Origin: Candidatus Latescibacterota bacterium
GTDB taxonomy: Bacteria; Latescibacterota; UBA2968; UBA8231
Direction: 5' to 3'
Assembly: GCA_022827165.1 (NCBI GenBank)
Contig: JAJDTN010000024.1
Span: forward strand, 1-14,646
DNA: 14,646 nucleotides
Below the pieces are notes generated by a model that ran no database searches, was not told the DNA's origin, and saw only the letters and a list, made by a program, of their open reading frames with translations. The position numbers and the translations under genes were made by a program. This document shows, in pieces, positions 1 to 7,794 of the stretch (positions are counted from its first letter, which is position 1; every line of letters begins with the position of its first letter).

Positions 1-1
1 G

Positions 2-1987
2 GCCTTTGCGCCGGATGGACAAACCCTCGCCAGTGCGAGTGCCGACCATACGGTGAGGTTGTGGGACATCGAGACGGCACGGTCAGAGGTCACCCTCGAA
101 GGCCATCTGAAGGATGTCCTCTGCGTCGCGTTCTCCCCGGACGGACAAACCCTGGCTACCGGCAGCAGGGACCAGACAGTGCGGTTGTGGCAGGCGGCCA
201 CCGGAGAGCCGAAGGCTACCCTCCACGGAGAAGCGTCCTCGGTCAATGCTCTGGCCTTCTCCCTCGATGGTCAAACCCTCGCCAGTGGCTACCGAAACGG
301 CACCGCTCGGTTGTGGGACGGATTTACCGGAGAACCCGGGGCCGCCCTCGAAAGAGGCCGAGCGGGGCGCATCAATACGGTAGCCTTCGCGCCCGATGGT
401 CAGACCCTGGCCACTGGCAGGCAGCAAACGATCGACTTGTGGGACGTCAACAGCGGACAGCCGCGAGCCACCCTGCACGACATGGGCGTGCATACATCCT
501 GGGTCAACTCCGTAGCCTTCTCACCCGATGGCAGGACCCTCGCCAGCGTGGGCTCGAACCACGTGATCGCGTTGTGGGAGATCGACTCCGTGCAACGAAA
601 GGCCAAGTTCAAGGAGCGAGGCGCCGACTTCACTTCCGTGGCCTTCTCGCCCGATGGAACTACACTCGCCAGTGCCGGGAGGGACAACAGAATACGGCTG
701 TGGGACGTCCGCACCGGACTGGAGGAGAGCACTATCCTGGACCATGGGCATGGGGACAGGGTCAGTTCCGTTGCCTTCGCCCCCGATGGCACCACCCTCG
801 CCAGCAGTAGCTGGGACGGGACGCTGCGACTGTGGGACCTCGGCACGGGACAGGCAGAAGCCACCCTGAAGACCCCTTGGGGGCCTGTCAGTTCTGTTGC
901 TTTCTCGCCCGATGGCGAAACCCTCGCAAGTGGCCATTGGGTTTACTTCGTTATGCTGCTGGACATCGCCGCATTCCGGAAGGCCACCTTGGAAACCTCG
1001 ACCATCTCCTGGAGAACGTCGTTGACGAGGATCCTCAAAGGCCATCGGAATGATGTGCTCTGCGTGGCGTACGCCCAGGATGGAGAGACCCTGGCCAGCG
1101 GCGATGAGAACGGGATCGTGCGGTTGTGGGACGTGTCCAGCGAGCAGGCACGCGCTACCCTGCAGGAACATGGTGAACGTGTCCTGTCCGTGGCCTTCTC
1201 GCCCACTGGCGAGGTGCTCGCCAGCGCCAGCGGAGACGAGACGGCGCGGGTCTGGGATGCAGGCAGCGGACAACTGAGATCCACCCTGCGCCATGCGAAC
1301 TGGGTCGCTTCCGTTGCCTTTTCTCCAGACGGCAGAACCCTCGCCAGCGGCGGCTGGGATCAGAAGGTCAGGCTGTGGGAACTGAGTAGTGGTCAGCAGG
1401 TGGGCGCCCTCGAGGTCCCTGGCTCCTGGATCAATTCAGTAGCCTACTCGCCTTTGGGAAGCGTCCTCGCCAGCGCCGGTTCAGACCAGGCGATCAGGCT
1501 GTGGGAAGTGAGCACCGGGCAGCCAAGGACCGTCTTCAAAGGCCATGTGGAATCGGTCCTTTCGGTGACGTTCTCGCCGGACGGGAACCTCCTTGCCAGT
1601 GCCAGCACGGACGGCACGATTCTGCTGTGGGATACGTCCCCATCCGCCGCTCCGCCCGCGCCGACGGCGATTCGGGTTGCCACGCCGCTGCCGGCACGGA
1701 CGGCGCTGCTGGCCAACTTCCCCAATCCCTTCAATCCGGACACCTGGATTCCGTTTCAGCTCCACGCGCCGGCTCACGTACGGCTGAACATCTACGATGT
1801 GCGGGGGGCCTTGGTGCGGAAAATCGACCTGGGTCATCGTAGGGCGGGCCAGTATCTGACCCGTGCCGGCGCCGCCCGTTGGGATGGCCGCAACCATCGC
1901 GGTGAACGGGTGTCCAGCGGCGTCTATCTGTACTCCCTGCAGGCAGGGCCGGCGACCCACGTACGCAAGATGGTCCTCACCAGGTAG
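2..1987 (+). CDS. Tandem WD40 beta-propeller protein with FlgD/T9SS-like C-terminal sorting module (5' partial)
   Basis: The reading frame is open to the window edge: bases 2-52 already encode a WD40 blade (APDGQTLASASADHTVRLW), so the GTG at 53 is internal and the true start lies upstream. I count one partial plus twelve full blades of about 42 residues, each with a core like VAFSPDGxTLASG...xxLWD. Blade 7 (about 885-1045) is degenerate (LLD instead of LWD) and carries an insertion of about 12 residues. The blades starting near 107 and 1040 share GHxxDVLCVA and lie seven blades apart, suggesting two fused seven-bladed propellers. A proline/alanine-rich linker (about 1650-1715) leads to a ~90-residue tail with PNPFNPDTWIPF, YDVRG, WDGRN and SSGVYLY, typical of FlgD-like/type IX sorting modules in Poribacteria-like phyla. 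From the family I infer a secreted or surface scaffold. The gene is convergent with the hydrolase at 2003, with 15 nt between their stops. No partner can be named. Confidence 0.9.
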   Translation, partial: AFAPDGQTLASASADHTVRLWDIETARSEVTLEGHLKDVLCVAFSPDGQTLATGSRDQTVRLWQAATGEPKATLHGEASSVNALAFSLDGQTLASGYRNGTARLWDGFTGEPGAALERGRAGRINTVAFAPDGQTLATGRQQTIDLWDVNSGQPRATLHDMGVHTSWVNSVAFSPDGRTLASVGSNHVIALWEIDSVQRKAKFKERGADFTSVAFSPDGTTLASAGRDNRIRLWDVRTGLEESTILDHGHGDRVSSVAFAPDGTTLASSSWDGTLRLWDLGTGQAEATLKTPWGPVSSVAFSPDGETLASGHWVYFVMLLDIAAFRKATLETSTISWRTSLTRILKGHRNDVLCVAYAQDGETLASGDENGIVRLWDVSSEQARATLQEHGERVLSVAFSPTGEVLASASGDETARVWDAGSGQLRSTLRHANWVASVAFSPDGRTLASGGWDQKVRLWELSSGQQVGALEVPGSWINSVAYSPLGSVLASAGSDQAIRLWEVSTGQPRTVFKGHVESVLSVTFSPDGNLLASASTDGTILLWDTSPSAAPPAPTAIRVATPLPARTALLANFPNPFNPDTWIPFQLHAPAHVRLNIYDVRGALVRKIDLGHRRAGQYLTRAGAARWDGRNHRGERVSSGVYLYSLQAGPATHVRKMVLTR

Positions 1988-2002
1988 AGGCTGGCAGCGC
2001 GA

Positions 2003-2965
2003 TCAGAGGAACCGGTCGAACCAGTCGACCACCTGCTCGAAGGCATCCACCGTGAAAATGTGACCGCCCGGGGGGCGGTGCACGAGGAAGCGGTCTTCGG
2101 CTTCGGCGTAGGCCGGCGCCACGGTGCGGATGAGGTCGTCGACGGCGGCGCTCGGCATGTCGACGTCGTCGAGAGGGGCGACGGCCATGAAGGGGCGGGG
2201 GGCGATGCAGCTGGCGACGATGTCGCCGTGGTCGAAGTAGCGCAGCAGGTGTGGCACGAAGACCAGGGAGCTGTGGCGCCAGATGTTGCCCTCGTGGATC
2301 AGGCGGGCCAGGCTGCCCAGCACGCCGCAGACGGCGGCGCCGGCGCGGATGGTGGGATCGCACGCCATCGCCGTCCAGGTAGCCATGCCGCCGAGGGACA
2401 TGCCGGTGAGGCCGATGCGCGCGCCGTCGACCCCGGGGAGGGAAGCCAGGGCGCGCGCCCCCAGCAGGGCTTCCTCGGCGACGATGCCGGCGTGAGGGCG
2501 GCCGTACGCCTCCAGGAGCTTCGCCTCCTCCTCCCATGCTTCCTCGGTGGCGCGGCGCACCACCGACCCCTTGAGGGAGATCGAGATCGTCGCGTATCCG
2601 CGGGTGGCCAGCTCACGTCCCCATCCCCGCAGCTGTCCGCTCTCCGCGTCGATCTCGAGTCGGCCGGCGAGGACGTTCGCCGTCGTTCCGCCGGTGCCGT
2701 GCATGCAGACCACGCCGGGGACCCGGTCGCCGGATGGATCGAGGGGCACGAGGGCGGTGCCCGTCAGCGTCTCGCCGAGGGAGTTCGCATAGGAGAGACG
2801 CAGCTCCCGGTGGACTCCGTCCTCGGCCACGGTTTCCGCGGCGGCATCGACCTCCCCGGGAATGCGGTCCACTCCGAGAAGCTCCAGAAACTGGGCGCGT
2901 ACCTGGCCGGCCGGCGTCTCCCGCGGAAAGGCGGGGCGAATGCCGCGGGGCAGGGGGTTGGTCAT
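2003..2965 (-). CDS. Alpha/beta hydrolase (dienelactone hydrolase / acetyl-xylan-esterase-like)
   Basis: A 320-residue protein with alpha/beta-hydrolase landmarks. The oxyanion-region HGTGG is at 89-93, the nucleophile elbow G-M-S-L-G at 188-192 (Ser190), an acidic stretch PLDDVD at 264-269 could supply the catalytic Asp, and PPGGHIF holds His302. Length and motif order fit the DLH/acetyl-xylan-esterase branch that cleaves esters on small or sugar substrates. The substrate is unknown. I see no signal peptide, so it is probably cytoplasmic. The ATG at 2965 overlaps the TGA of the upstream glycosidase-like gene (ATGA, 2962-2965), and AGAGGGG lies 4 nt before it, so the two are almost certainly translationally coupled and may act in sequence on one substrate, for example de-esterification of a glycoside product. 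It is the last gene of the unit and ends 15 nt from the convergent WD40 gene. Confidence 0.85.
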   Translation of the reverse strand: MTNPLPRGIRPAFPRETPAGQVRAQFLELLGVDRIPGEVDAAAETVAEDGVHRELRLSYANSLGETLTGTALVPLDPSGDRVPGVVCMHGTGGTTANVLAGRLEIDAESGQLRGWGRELATRGYATISISLKGSVVRRATEEAWEEEAKLLEAYGRPHAGIVAEEALLGARALASLPGVDGARIGLTGMSLGGMATWTAMACDPTIRAGAAVCGVLGSLARLIHEGNIWRHSSLVFVPHLLRYFDHGDIVASCIAPRPFMAVAPLDDVDMPSAAVDDLIRTVAPAYAEAEDRFLVHRPPGGHIFTVDAFEQVVDWFDRFL

Positions 2966-4584
2966 CGTTCCCCTCTTCGGTAGGTGATGTCGATCTCGAG
3001 GCCGATGAGTGATACGTGGCGCTCAGAGGCGCGGGCGTCCGAGAGCAGACGGACCTCGATCTCGTTCTCGCCCGGTCGCAGCGGCGGGGCGGTGACCGCG
3101 TACGAGGCGCTCGATCCTTCCATGTGCTGCTCCACCGGCTCGGCGGGGTAGCTCAGCCAGAACAGGGACGCCGCGGTCAGCTCCTCCCAGCCGTCGTAGG
3201 AGACCTCCGCCGCGCTCCAGTCCAGCTCCCTCCCGTTGAGGCGGACGCGGAGGGAGTCGCTCTCCTCCAGGGTGGCGAACCGCAGGGTCAGCCGGCAGGG
3301 GCCCAGCTCGCCGGCCTCGCGCGCCGCTTCCAGATCGTCGGCGATCGCCAGTCGCAGGACCGGTCCCTCGCCATCGTAGTTCGGCTGCAGCCGCACCGGC
3401 AGCTGCGTCTGCGACTGGGCGAGGGCGAAGGCGCTGCTGTGCCCGGAGGAGCCGTACGCGGATCCGGTGGTCTCCAGCTCGTAGCGCTTGTCGAGGCGCC
3501 GGAGTTTCTCCGGATCGGTCAGCTCCGAGGCGATGCGGCGGTTCCACCCGGGTGAACGTGTAAAGAAGTTGTAGAGGTAGACCCCGTGGGCGCCGTCCTC
3601 GAGCCAGCGGAAGGCGAGGGCGCGGAGCTTGCGGTCGTCGCTGTCACGAGTCGCCTCGATGCATCCGTACACCAGCGCGCCGGTTCCCGCGGCCGCCGCG
3701 ACGAACTCGTCGACCCGGGTCTCGAAGGAGATGAATCCGCCCCCGACGACGACGATGTCCACCAGGCCCTCCTCCAGCCAGCGGACGATGTCGAGGCCGA
3801 CGCGGTTGCAGTCGGCGATCCCCGGAGGCACGCGGACCCCGAGCAGCAGGTGACGGCCTCTGTCGGCGGAGACGGTCTGCATGCGGGCGCGCACCTCGCG
3901 CACGAGGCCGGTCATGTAGTGGCGGTTGGCGTAGCCTTCCTCGACGCGGAAGAAGGCCGGGTGGCGCATGAAGTCGAGCTCGACGCCGTCGACGTCGAAG
4001 CGCTCGAAGCACTCGCAGATGATGCCGGTGACGAAGGCGCGGTTGCCGGGGTGGGCGTAGTCGAGGCCGGTGCCGATGCCGTGCTCGATGGTGCCCTCGG
4101 CGAAGCGCTCGCCGGGGCGGGCGATGAGGCGGTCCGGGTGGCGGCGGCGGTAGTTGCCGTACGCCGGGTGGCGGGGGTCGATGACGTAGTGGCTGTTCAT
4201 GCGCACCCGCGGAAAGAAGGGGATGCCCCGTTCCCGGCAGAGGCGCAGGAGGGCGGTCAGGGGGCCGCCGCACTCCTCGATGAGGGAGCGCACGTTGGCG
4301 GCGACCTTCGGGTAGGTGTCGTCATCGCCGGCGGAGTGCACGAAGGAGTAGAGGTCGTCGAGGCCTTCGAGGGCGGGCTGCTCCTGTCCGAAGATCTCGC
4401 CGATTTGGGTCTCGAAGTGATAGACCTCGTGATCGCCGGTCGACCACCAGAGGGCGCCGCCGGTGCTGGCGTACGCGGCGACGACTTTGTCGCGCAGGTC
4501 GGCTTGGGTGACGGGGGGGTCGGAGTTGAGGATCCAGGCGTCGTCGGTGAAGATGATGCGGAAGTCGAGGTCGGGGGTGGGCAT
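2962..4584 (-). CDS. Putative glycoside hydrolase-like TIM-barrel protein (paralogue 1)
   Basis: A 540-residue protein in two parts. Residues 1 to about 370 look like a (beta/alpha)8 barrel of the uncharacterised glycosidase-like (GHL) type: RVRMN at 126-130 on a strand end, DYAHP at 175-179, DGVELDF at 199-205 (candidate acidic catalytic residues Glu202/Asp204), EEGLVDIVVVGGG near 271-283 and GVYLYNFF near 334-341. Residues about 405-540 are rich in predicted beta strands (RLAIADD, LRVRLNGREL, ENEIEVRLL) and resemble a carbohydrate-binding-like sandwich. It is clearly paralogous to the protein at 12471-14081, sharing RIIF/RIIY, ALWWS/ALFWS, VRMN, DGVELD and EEGLVD in the same order. There is no signal peptide. 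The start ATG at 4584 has only a weak purine-rich upstream stretch. It is first in a two-gene unit with the hydrolase. A glycosidase role is inferred from fold and motifs; catalysis is unproven. Confidence 0.8.
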   Translation of the reverse strand: MPTPDLDFRIIFTDDAWILNSDPPVTQADLRDKVVAAYASTGGALWWSTGDHEVYHFETQIGEIFGQEQPALEGLDDLYSFVHSAGDDDTYPKVAANVRSLIEECGGPLTALLRLCRERGIPFFPRVRMNSHYVIDPRHPAYGNYRRRHPDRLIARPGERFAEGTIEHGIGTGLDYAHPGNRAFVTGIICECFERFDVDGVELDFMRHPAFFRVEEGYANRHYMTGLVREVRARMQTVSADRGRHLLLGVRVPPGIADCNRVGLDIVRWLEEGLVDIVVVGGGFISFETRVDEFVAAAAGTGALVYGCIEATRDSDDRKLRALAFRWLEDGAHGVYLYNFFTRSPGWNRRIASELTDPEKLRRLDKRYELETTGSAYGSSGHSSAFALAQSQTQLPVRLQPNYDGEGPVLRLAIADDLEAAREAGELGPCRLTLRFATLEESDSLRVRLNGRELDWSAAEVSYDGWEELTAASLFWLSYPAEPVEQHMEGSSASYAVTAPPLRPGENEIEVRLLSDARASERHVSLIGLEIDITYRRGER

Positions 4585-4618
4585 CGGTCTGTCTCTTTTT
4601 GGCGGTCTCGCCTCGGGC

Positions 4619-4816
4619 GGGCGTCGCCGGCGGCTCCGGCCGCGCCTCGGCGGCGGCGTACGCCGGAGTGGTTGGGGGGACTATCGCTGGAGGGGATCCT
4701 TGGGGCTGGCGAGCCCCTCGCTGCGCTCGGGTCTCTGGGCCCTCTGAAATGAAGGAGGTGATGACCCCCCGGCGTAATGCGCCGCGACGGCGCGGCCTGC
4801 GCCGCCGGCGACGCCC
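4619..4816. repeat. Quasi-palindromic ~200-bp repeat element, copy A
   Basis: This non-coding element has imperfect terminal inverted arms of about 48 bp. It opens with GGGCGTCGCCGGCGGC and closes with the exact reverse complement. The arms continue through GGCCGCGCC and TACGCCGG, interrupted by the same small internal mismatch (TCC opposite GCA) seen in copy B at 7795-7998. A 40-bp core at 4702-4741 matches copy B at 39 of 40 positions and contains the hairpin GGGGCT-GGCG-AGCCCC. It lies 34 bp upstream of the glycosidase-like start at 4584, downstream of the broken HAD gene. No transposase, U-tract or open frame of its own is visible. It could be a MITE-like or REP-like mobile element, or a structured RNA or DNA hairpin. 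The repeat itself is certain; its nature is not. Confidence 0.85.
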
Positions 4817-4830
4817 TTGGAGGGGAGGGT

Positions 4831-4966
4831 TTGTGGTGAGCGTCGGGGCCAGTGATTGGGGGAAACGGCGACGGCGTAGGGGGAGAGTTGTGGGAGACGT
4901 TCGGGGCCATGGAGAGGGGGAAAGGGCGACGGCGTGCCGAGGAGAGTTGTGGCAAACGTCGGGGCC
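4831..4966. repeat. Degenerate tandem direct repeats, period about 57-59 bp
   Basis: Two full units and one partial unit can be aligned by eye, beginning TTGTGG at 4831, 4888 and 4947. Each begins TTGTGG followed by a variable GWCGT-like stretch and then CGGGGCCA. The first two continue with GGGGGAAA(C/G)GGCGACGGCGT. The third unit breaks off at GGGGCCAGT, where the sequence becomes the truncated HAD gene. The array sits 14 bp from the end of copy A. I see no coding potential and no CRISPR-like architecture, since the whole period is repeated rather than short repeats with unique spacers. Confidence 0.7.
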
Positions 4967-5051
4967 AGTCGGCCATGGGGCCCTCGGCGTCGGGGAAGTC
5001 CCGCATCAGGGTGTTGCCCCAGTCGAAGAGGATGCAGCGGCTCTCTTTCAT
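4962..5051 (-). pseudogene. Truncated HAD-superfamily hydrolase (N-terminal fragment)
   Basis: Starting at the ATG at 5051, the first 30 codons read as the N-terminus of a HAD-family hydrolase: CILFDWGNTLM is motif I, with its Asp nucleophile at residue 10, and GPMADWP follows as in many HAD phosphatases of the FDWGNTL type. The ATG overlaps the MFS stop (ATGA, 5048-5051), so the intact ancestor was translationally coupled to the transporter. After DWP the protein turns into low-complexity Pro/Ser/Arg sequence encoded by the tandem repeats. The cap and motifs II-IV are absent. The frame happens to stay open to about 4257, antisense-like across the glycosidase gene, which is a G+C artefact. 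I judge it a non-functional remnant of a deletion or insertion. Confidence 0.75.
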
Positions 5052-6280
5052 GGGGCGGCTTCCTCTCTCCGGCTCACGAATCCGCGCAGGAAGAGGGCCG
5101 TCGCCGCGATCCCCAGGGCCCCCAGGGCGGCCATGATGCCCACGGAGCCCTGGGCGCCCCAGGTCTCGGCCAGGGCGCCGCTCTGCAGGCGGCCGAAGGG
5201 GCCGACGCCGATGGCCACGACCAGGGTGCCCATGGCACGGCTGCGCATCTCGTCGGAGGATCTCACCAGGATGATGCTGCTCTGCATGATGCTGAAGCCG
5301 GCCTGCCCGAGGCCGGAGCAGAACAGCATCACCAGGGCCAGGCCGAGGCCGCCGCTGAAGGCGAAGGCGGCGATGCCCAGGCACGACAGCAACGAGCCGC
5401 CGACGAAGACCCACTCGTTGCTCAGGTTCCTGCGGCCGAGCTGGACGGCGATCAGACCGACGATCGTCCCGGCGCCGCTGGCCGCGCCCAGCCACCCCAT
5501 CGCTTCCGGGCCGAGGCCGTACACGTCGCGGGCGAAGACGGGCAGCAGGTTCATGTAGGGGAAGGTCCAGATGTTCATCAGGACGGTTACGAGGAAGACG
5601 CCGAAGATCGGGGCCGAGGCCCGCAGGCTCGCCCATCCCTGCCGGCCCGCCCACCCCGACGACCATGTGGCCCCGGCGGGGGCCCTGGAGTCGGTCTTCA
5701 TGCCGGCCAGGAGGATCAGGCCCAGGAAGCCCAGCGCGACCAGCACCAGCAGGGCGCCCAGGCTGCCGTAGGCGGCGGTCACGTAACCCGCCGCCAGGGG
5801 GCCGCCCACGCGCGTGATCCCCTGGATGACGTTCTCCAGCACCATGGCGTCGACGGTGCGGGCCTTGCCGACGAGATCGGGCACCATGCTGCGGCGGGTG
5901 GGCCAGTCCAGGGCCCAGACGGCCCCGAGCACCAGGGACACCGCCGAGAGGTGCCATATCTCGAGCTCTTCGCGGTAGAGGAGGAGCGCCAGCAGGCCCA
6001 TCCCCAGGACGTTGATCAACTGCAGGGTCGAGACGATGTAGCGGCGCCTGAAGCGGTCGGTGATCACGGCGCCGAAGAGACCGACGATCAGCAGCGGAAT
6101 GGCGCGGTAAAAGGCGATGACCTGGACCCACCACGGGGAGTTGGTCACCTCCAGGGCCAGCCACCCCAGGGCCAGCATCTCCATCCACATCGACTGCCAC
6201 CAAAGGCCGTTGGCCAGCCACAGGCGCACGAAGTCGCCGCTGGCCAGGGGTTCGAGGACGCTGCCTCTGGCAAGTCTCAT
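5048..6280 (-). CDS. MFS transporter (EntS/MFS_3-like exporter or permease)
   Basis: A 410-residue integral membrane protein of about twelve hydrophobic segments, with the MFS loop 2-3 motif GAVITDRFRRR and a DWPTRRSMVPDLV segment typical of the enterobactin-exporter-like MFS_3 group. It begins MRLARGSVLEPLASGDFVRLW, a usual-length cytosolic lead into TM1, so I place the start at the ATG at 6280. This has no good Shine-Dalgarno. The ATG at 6319 has a GGGG six nt upstream but would overlap the divergent sulfatase start and add an atypical basic leader. Position beside a sulfatase and glycosidase-like genes suggests it moves a sugar, sulfated compound or degradation product. Direction and substrate cannot be read. 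Its stop overlaps the start of the truncated HAD gene. Confidence 0.9.
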   Translation of the reverse strand: MRLARGSVLEPLASGDFVRLWLANGLWWQSMWMEMLALGWLALEVTNSPWWVQVIAFYRAIPLLIVGLFGAVITDRFRRRYIVSTLQLINVLGMGLLALLLYREELEIWHLSAVSLVLGAVWALDWPTRRSMVPDLVGKARTVDAMVLENVIQGITRVGGPLAAGYVTAAYGSLGALLVLVALGFLGLILLAGMKTDSRAPAGATWSSGWAGRQGWASLRASAPIFGVFLVTVLMNIWTFPYMNLLPVFARDVYGLGPEAMGWLGAASGAGTIVGLIAVQLGRRNLSNEWVFVGGSLLSCLGIAAFAFSGGLGLALVMLFCSGLGQAGFSIMQSSIILVRSSDEMRSRAMGTLVVAIGVGPFGRLQSGALAETWGAQGSVGIMAALGALGIAATALFLRGFVSRREEAAP

Positions 6281-6317
6281 GGGGCGGCCTAAATTACGCG
6301 CCAGCCGGCCCAGAGCC
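6281..6317. promoter_or_regulatory. Short divergent spacer between MFS and sulfatase genes
   Basis: Only 37 bp separate the two start codons, with a single A/T-rich patch (TAAATTACG). Two full promoters cannot fit, so at least one set of promoter elements must lie inside the opposite coding region, and the two genes are likely co-regulated. No clear -10/-35 pair or operator palindrome is visible. Neither start has a convincing Shine-Dalgarno, so leaderless or SD-independent initiation is possible. Confidence 0.35.
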
Positions 6318-7769
6318 ATGAACCGCCCCAACATCCTCTTCATCCTCTCCGACCAGCACAGCAAGCACCACCTCGGCTGCTACGGCGACCCGGTGGTGCG
6401 TACCCCGCACCTGGACCGCCTGGCCGGGGAGGGCATGCGCTTCACCAATGCGTACACCGCCTCGCCCCTGTGCGTGCCGGCGCGCATGGCCTTCATGACC
6501 GGGCGGCGGCCCAGCGCCAACGAGGCCTGGCTCAACGAGCACATCCTCAGCTCGGCCCTGCCGACCTGGGCCCACGCCGTGGGCGCCGCCGGATACGAGA
6601 CCGCCCTCATCGGCCGCATGCACTTCGTCGGCCCCGACCAGCGCCACGGCTTCGAGCGCCGGCCCATCGGCGAGTACGCCATGTATCCCGGAGCGGCCCG
6701 GCAGGGCGCGCCCATGTTCAAGACGATCCCCGCCAGCACCTCCGGCCAGACCCGCGAGTCAGTCGAGATCGCCGGCCACGGCCGCACCACCTACCAGTCC
6801 TTCGACGACCGCGTCGCCGACGCGGCCTGCGCCTACCTGGAGGAACAGGCGCAAGGGCGGGACCGGCCCTTTGCGGCGGTGGCCGGCTTCCTGCTGCCCC
6901 ACTGCCCGTTCTTCGCGCCCAAGGACCTCTACGACTACTACCACGACCGCGTCGACGTGCCGCGGCCCGACCCTTCCGGGGAGCCGGCGGCGGTGACCAA
7001 CTTCAAGAAGCACCGCGGCATCGCCGAGCCCCTGCCCGAAGAGCGCATCCGCGTGGCCCGGGCGGCCTACTTCGGCCTGTGCGAGTACTTCGACCGCAAG
7101 GTCGGGCAGCTCCTCGACACTCTCGACGAGACCGGTCTGAGCGACAACACCCTGGTGATCTACGCCAGCGACCACGGCGAGATGGCCGGCGAGCACGGCT
7201 GCTGGTGGAAGAGCAACTACTACGAGGGCTCGGTGGGCGTCCCCCTCATCGCCCGCCTGCCCGGGGTGGTGCCGGCCGGCATGGAGAGCACGGCGATCTG
7301 CAATCTGATGGACTGGGCCCCTACCGCCGTGGAAGTGGCCGGCGGCACGCCCATGCCCGCCCTCGACGGCCACTCCCTGTGGAGCGAGATGCGGGGACTG
7401 CGGGACGACTCCCGGCCCGATGTCACATTCAGCGAGCTGGGGCCGACCCGCGGCGATCCTCCCTCACGGATGATCCGGCGCGGACCGTGGAAGCTGTATG
7501 CGTACCACGGGGACACGCCTCCGGCCTTGTTCAATCTGGAGGAGGATCCGGGGGAGTGGAACGACGTGGCCGGCGATGGGGCCTGCGCTGCCGTGCGGCA
7601 GGAGTTGCTGGAGCAGCTCTACGAGGGCTGGGACCCGGAGCGGGTGGCGCGGCGCAGCGCCGAGCTGATGCGGGACGCGGAGGTGCTGGTGGCGTGGGGG
7701 GAGGCTGTGCAGCCGGTGCATGAGGATACGCTGGCGGTGGAGGATGTGGAGGATGTGGTGCGCTGTTGA
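6318..7769 (+). CDS. Type I (formylglycine-dependent) sulfatase
   Basis: A 483-residue alkaline-phosphatase-superfamily arylsulfatase. The N-terminus RPNILFILSDQHSKHHLGCYG carries metal ligand Asp12, SPLCVPARMAFMTGRRP carries the modification site C-x-P-x-R with Cys52 (to be converted to formylglycine) and Arg56, and YASDHGEMAGEHG supplies the second metal pair Asp285/His286, followed by Lys298. The set is complete, so an active sulfate-ester hydrolase is expected. The start is the ATG at 6318, because the family begins a few residues before NILFI; the open frame upstream of it is just antisense to the MFS gene. There is no signal peptide, unlike many secreted polysaccharide sulfatases, so it probably acts in the cytoplasm on imported sulfated small molecules. 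That suits the divergent MFS neighbour. It needs a formylglycine-generating enzyme or anSME from elsewhere in the genome. Confidence 0.95.
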   Translation: MNRPNILFILSDQHSKHHLGCYGDPVVRTPHLDRLAGEGMRFTNAYTASPLCVPARMAFMTGRRPSANEAWLNEHILSSALPTWAHAVGAAGYETALIGRMHFVGPDQRHGFERRPIGEYAMYPGAARQGAPMFKTIPASTSGQTRESVEIAGHGRTTYQSFDDRVADAACAYLEEQAQGRDRPFAAVAGFLLPHCPFFAPKDLYDYYHDRVDVPRPDPSGEPAAVTNFKKHRGIAEPLPEERIRVARAAYFGLCEYFDRKVGQLLDTLDETGLSDNTLVIYASDHGEMAGEHGCWWKSNYYEGSVGVPLIARLPGVVPAGMESTAICNLMDWAPTAVEVAGGTPMPALDGHSLWSEMRGLRDDSRPDVTFSELGPTRGDPPSRMIRRGPWKLYAYHGDTPPALFNLEEDPGEWNDVAGDGACAAVRQELLEQLYEGWDPERVARRSAELMRDAEVLVAWGEAVQPVHEDTLAVEDVEDVVRC

Positions 7770-7794
7770 GGGGTGGTGGGGGTTCCGCTTGGCC

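Noticed and set aside
4702..4741. Conserved 40-bp core as part of a coding sequence
   Set aside because: It lies in non-coding gaps in both copies, the copies differ by indels around it, and no frame has family similarity.
3586..4752. A 388-codon plus-strand open frame opposite the first glycosidase-like gene
   Set aside because: Val/Ala/Glu/Gly-biased antisense frame with no motif, overlapping a well-supported gene.
4831..4966. CRISPR array
   Set aside because: The full ~57-bp period is similar between units, there are no unique spacers, and no cas genes are present.
4257..6221. A 654-codon open frame on the minus strand across the MFS gene and part of the glycosidase-like gene
   Set aside because: It is an out-of-frame shadow rich in Arg/Pro/Gly. 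Only its short stretch at 4962-5051 carries real HAD similarity, reported separately.
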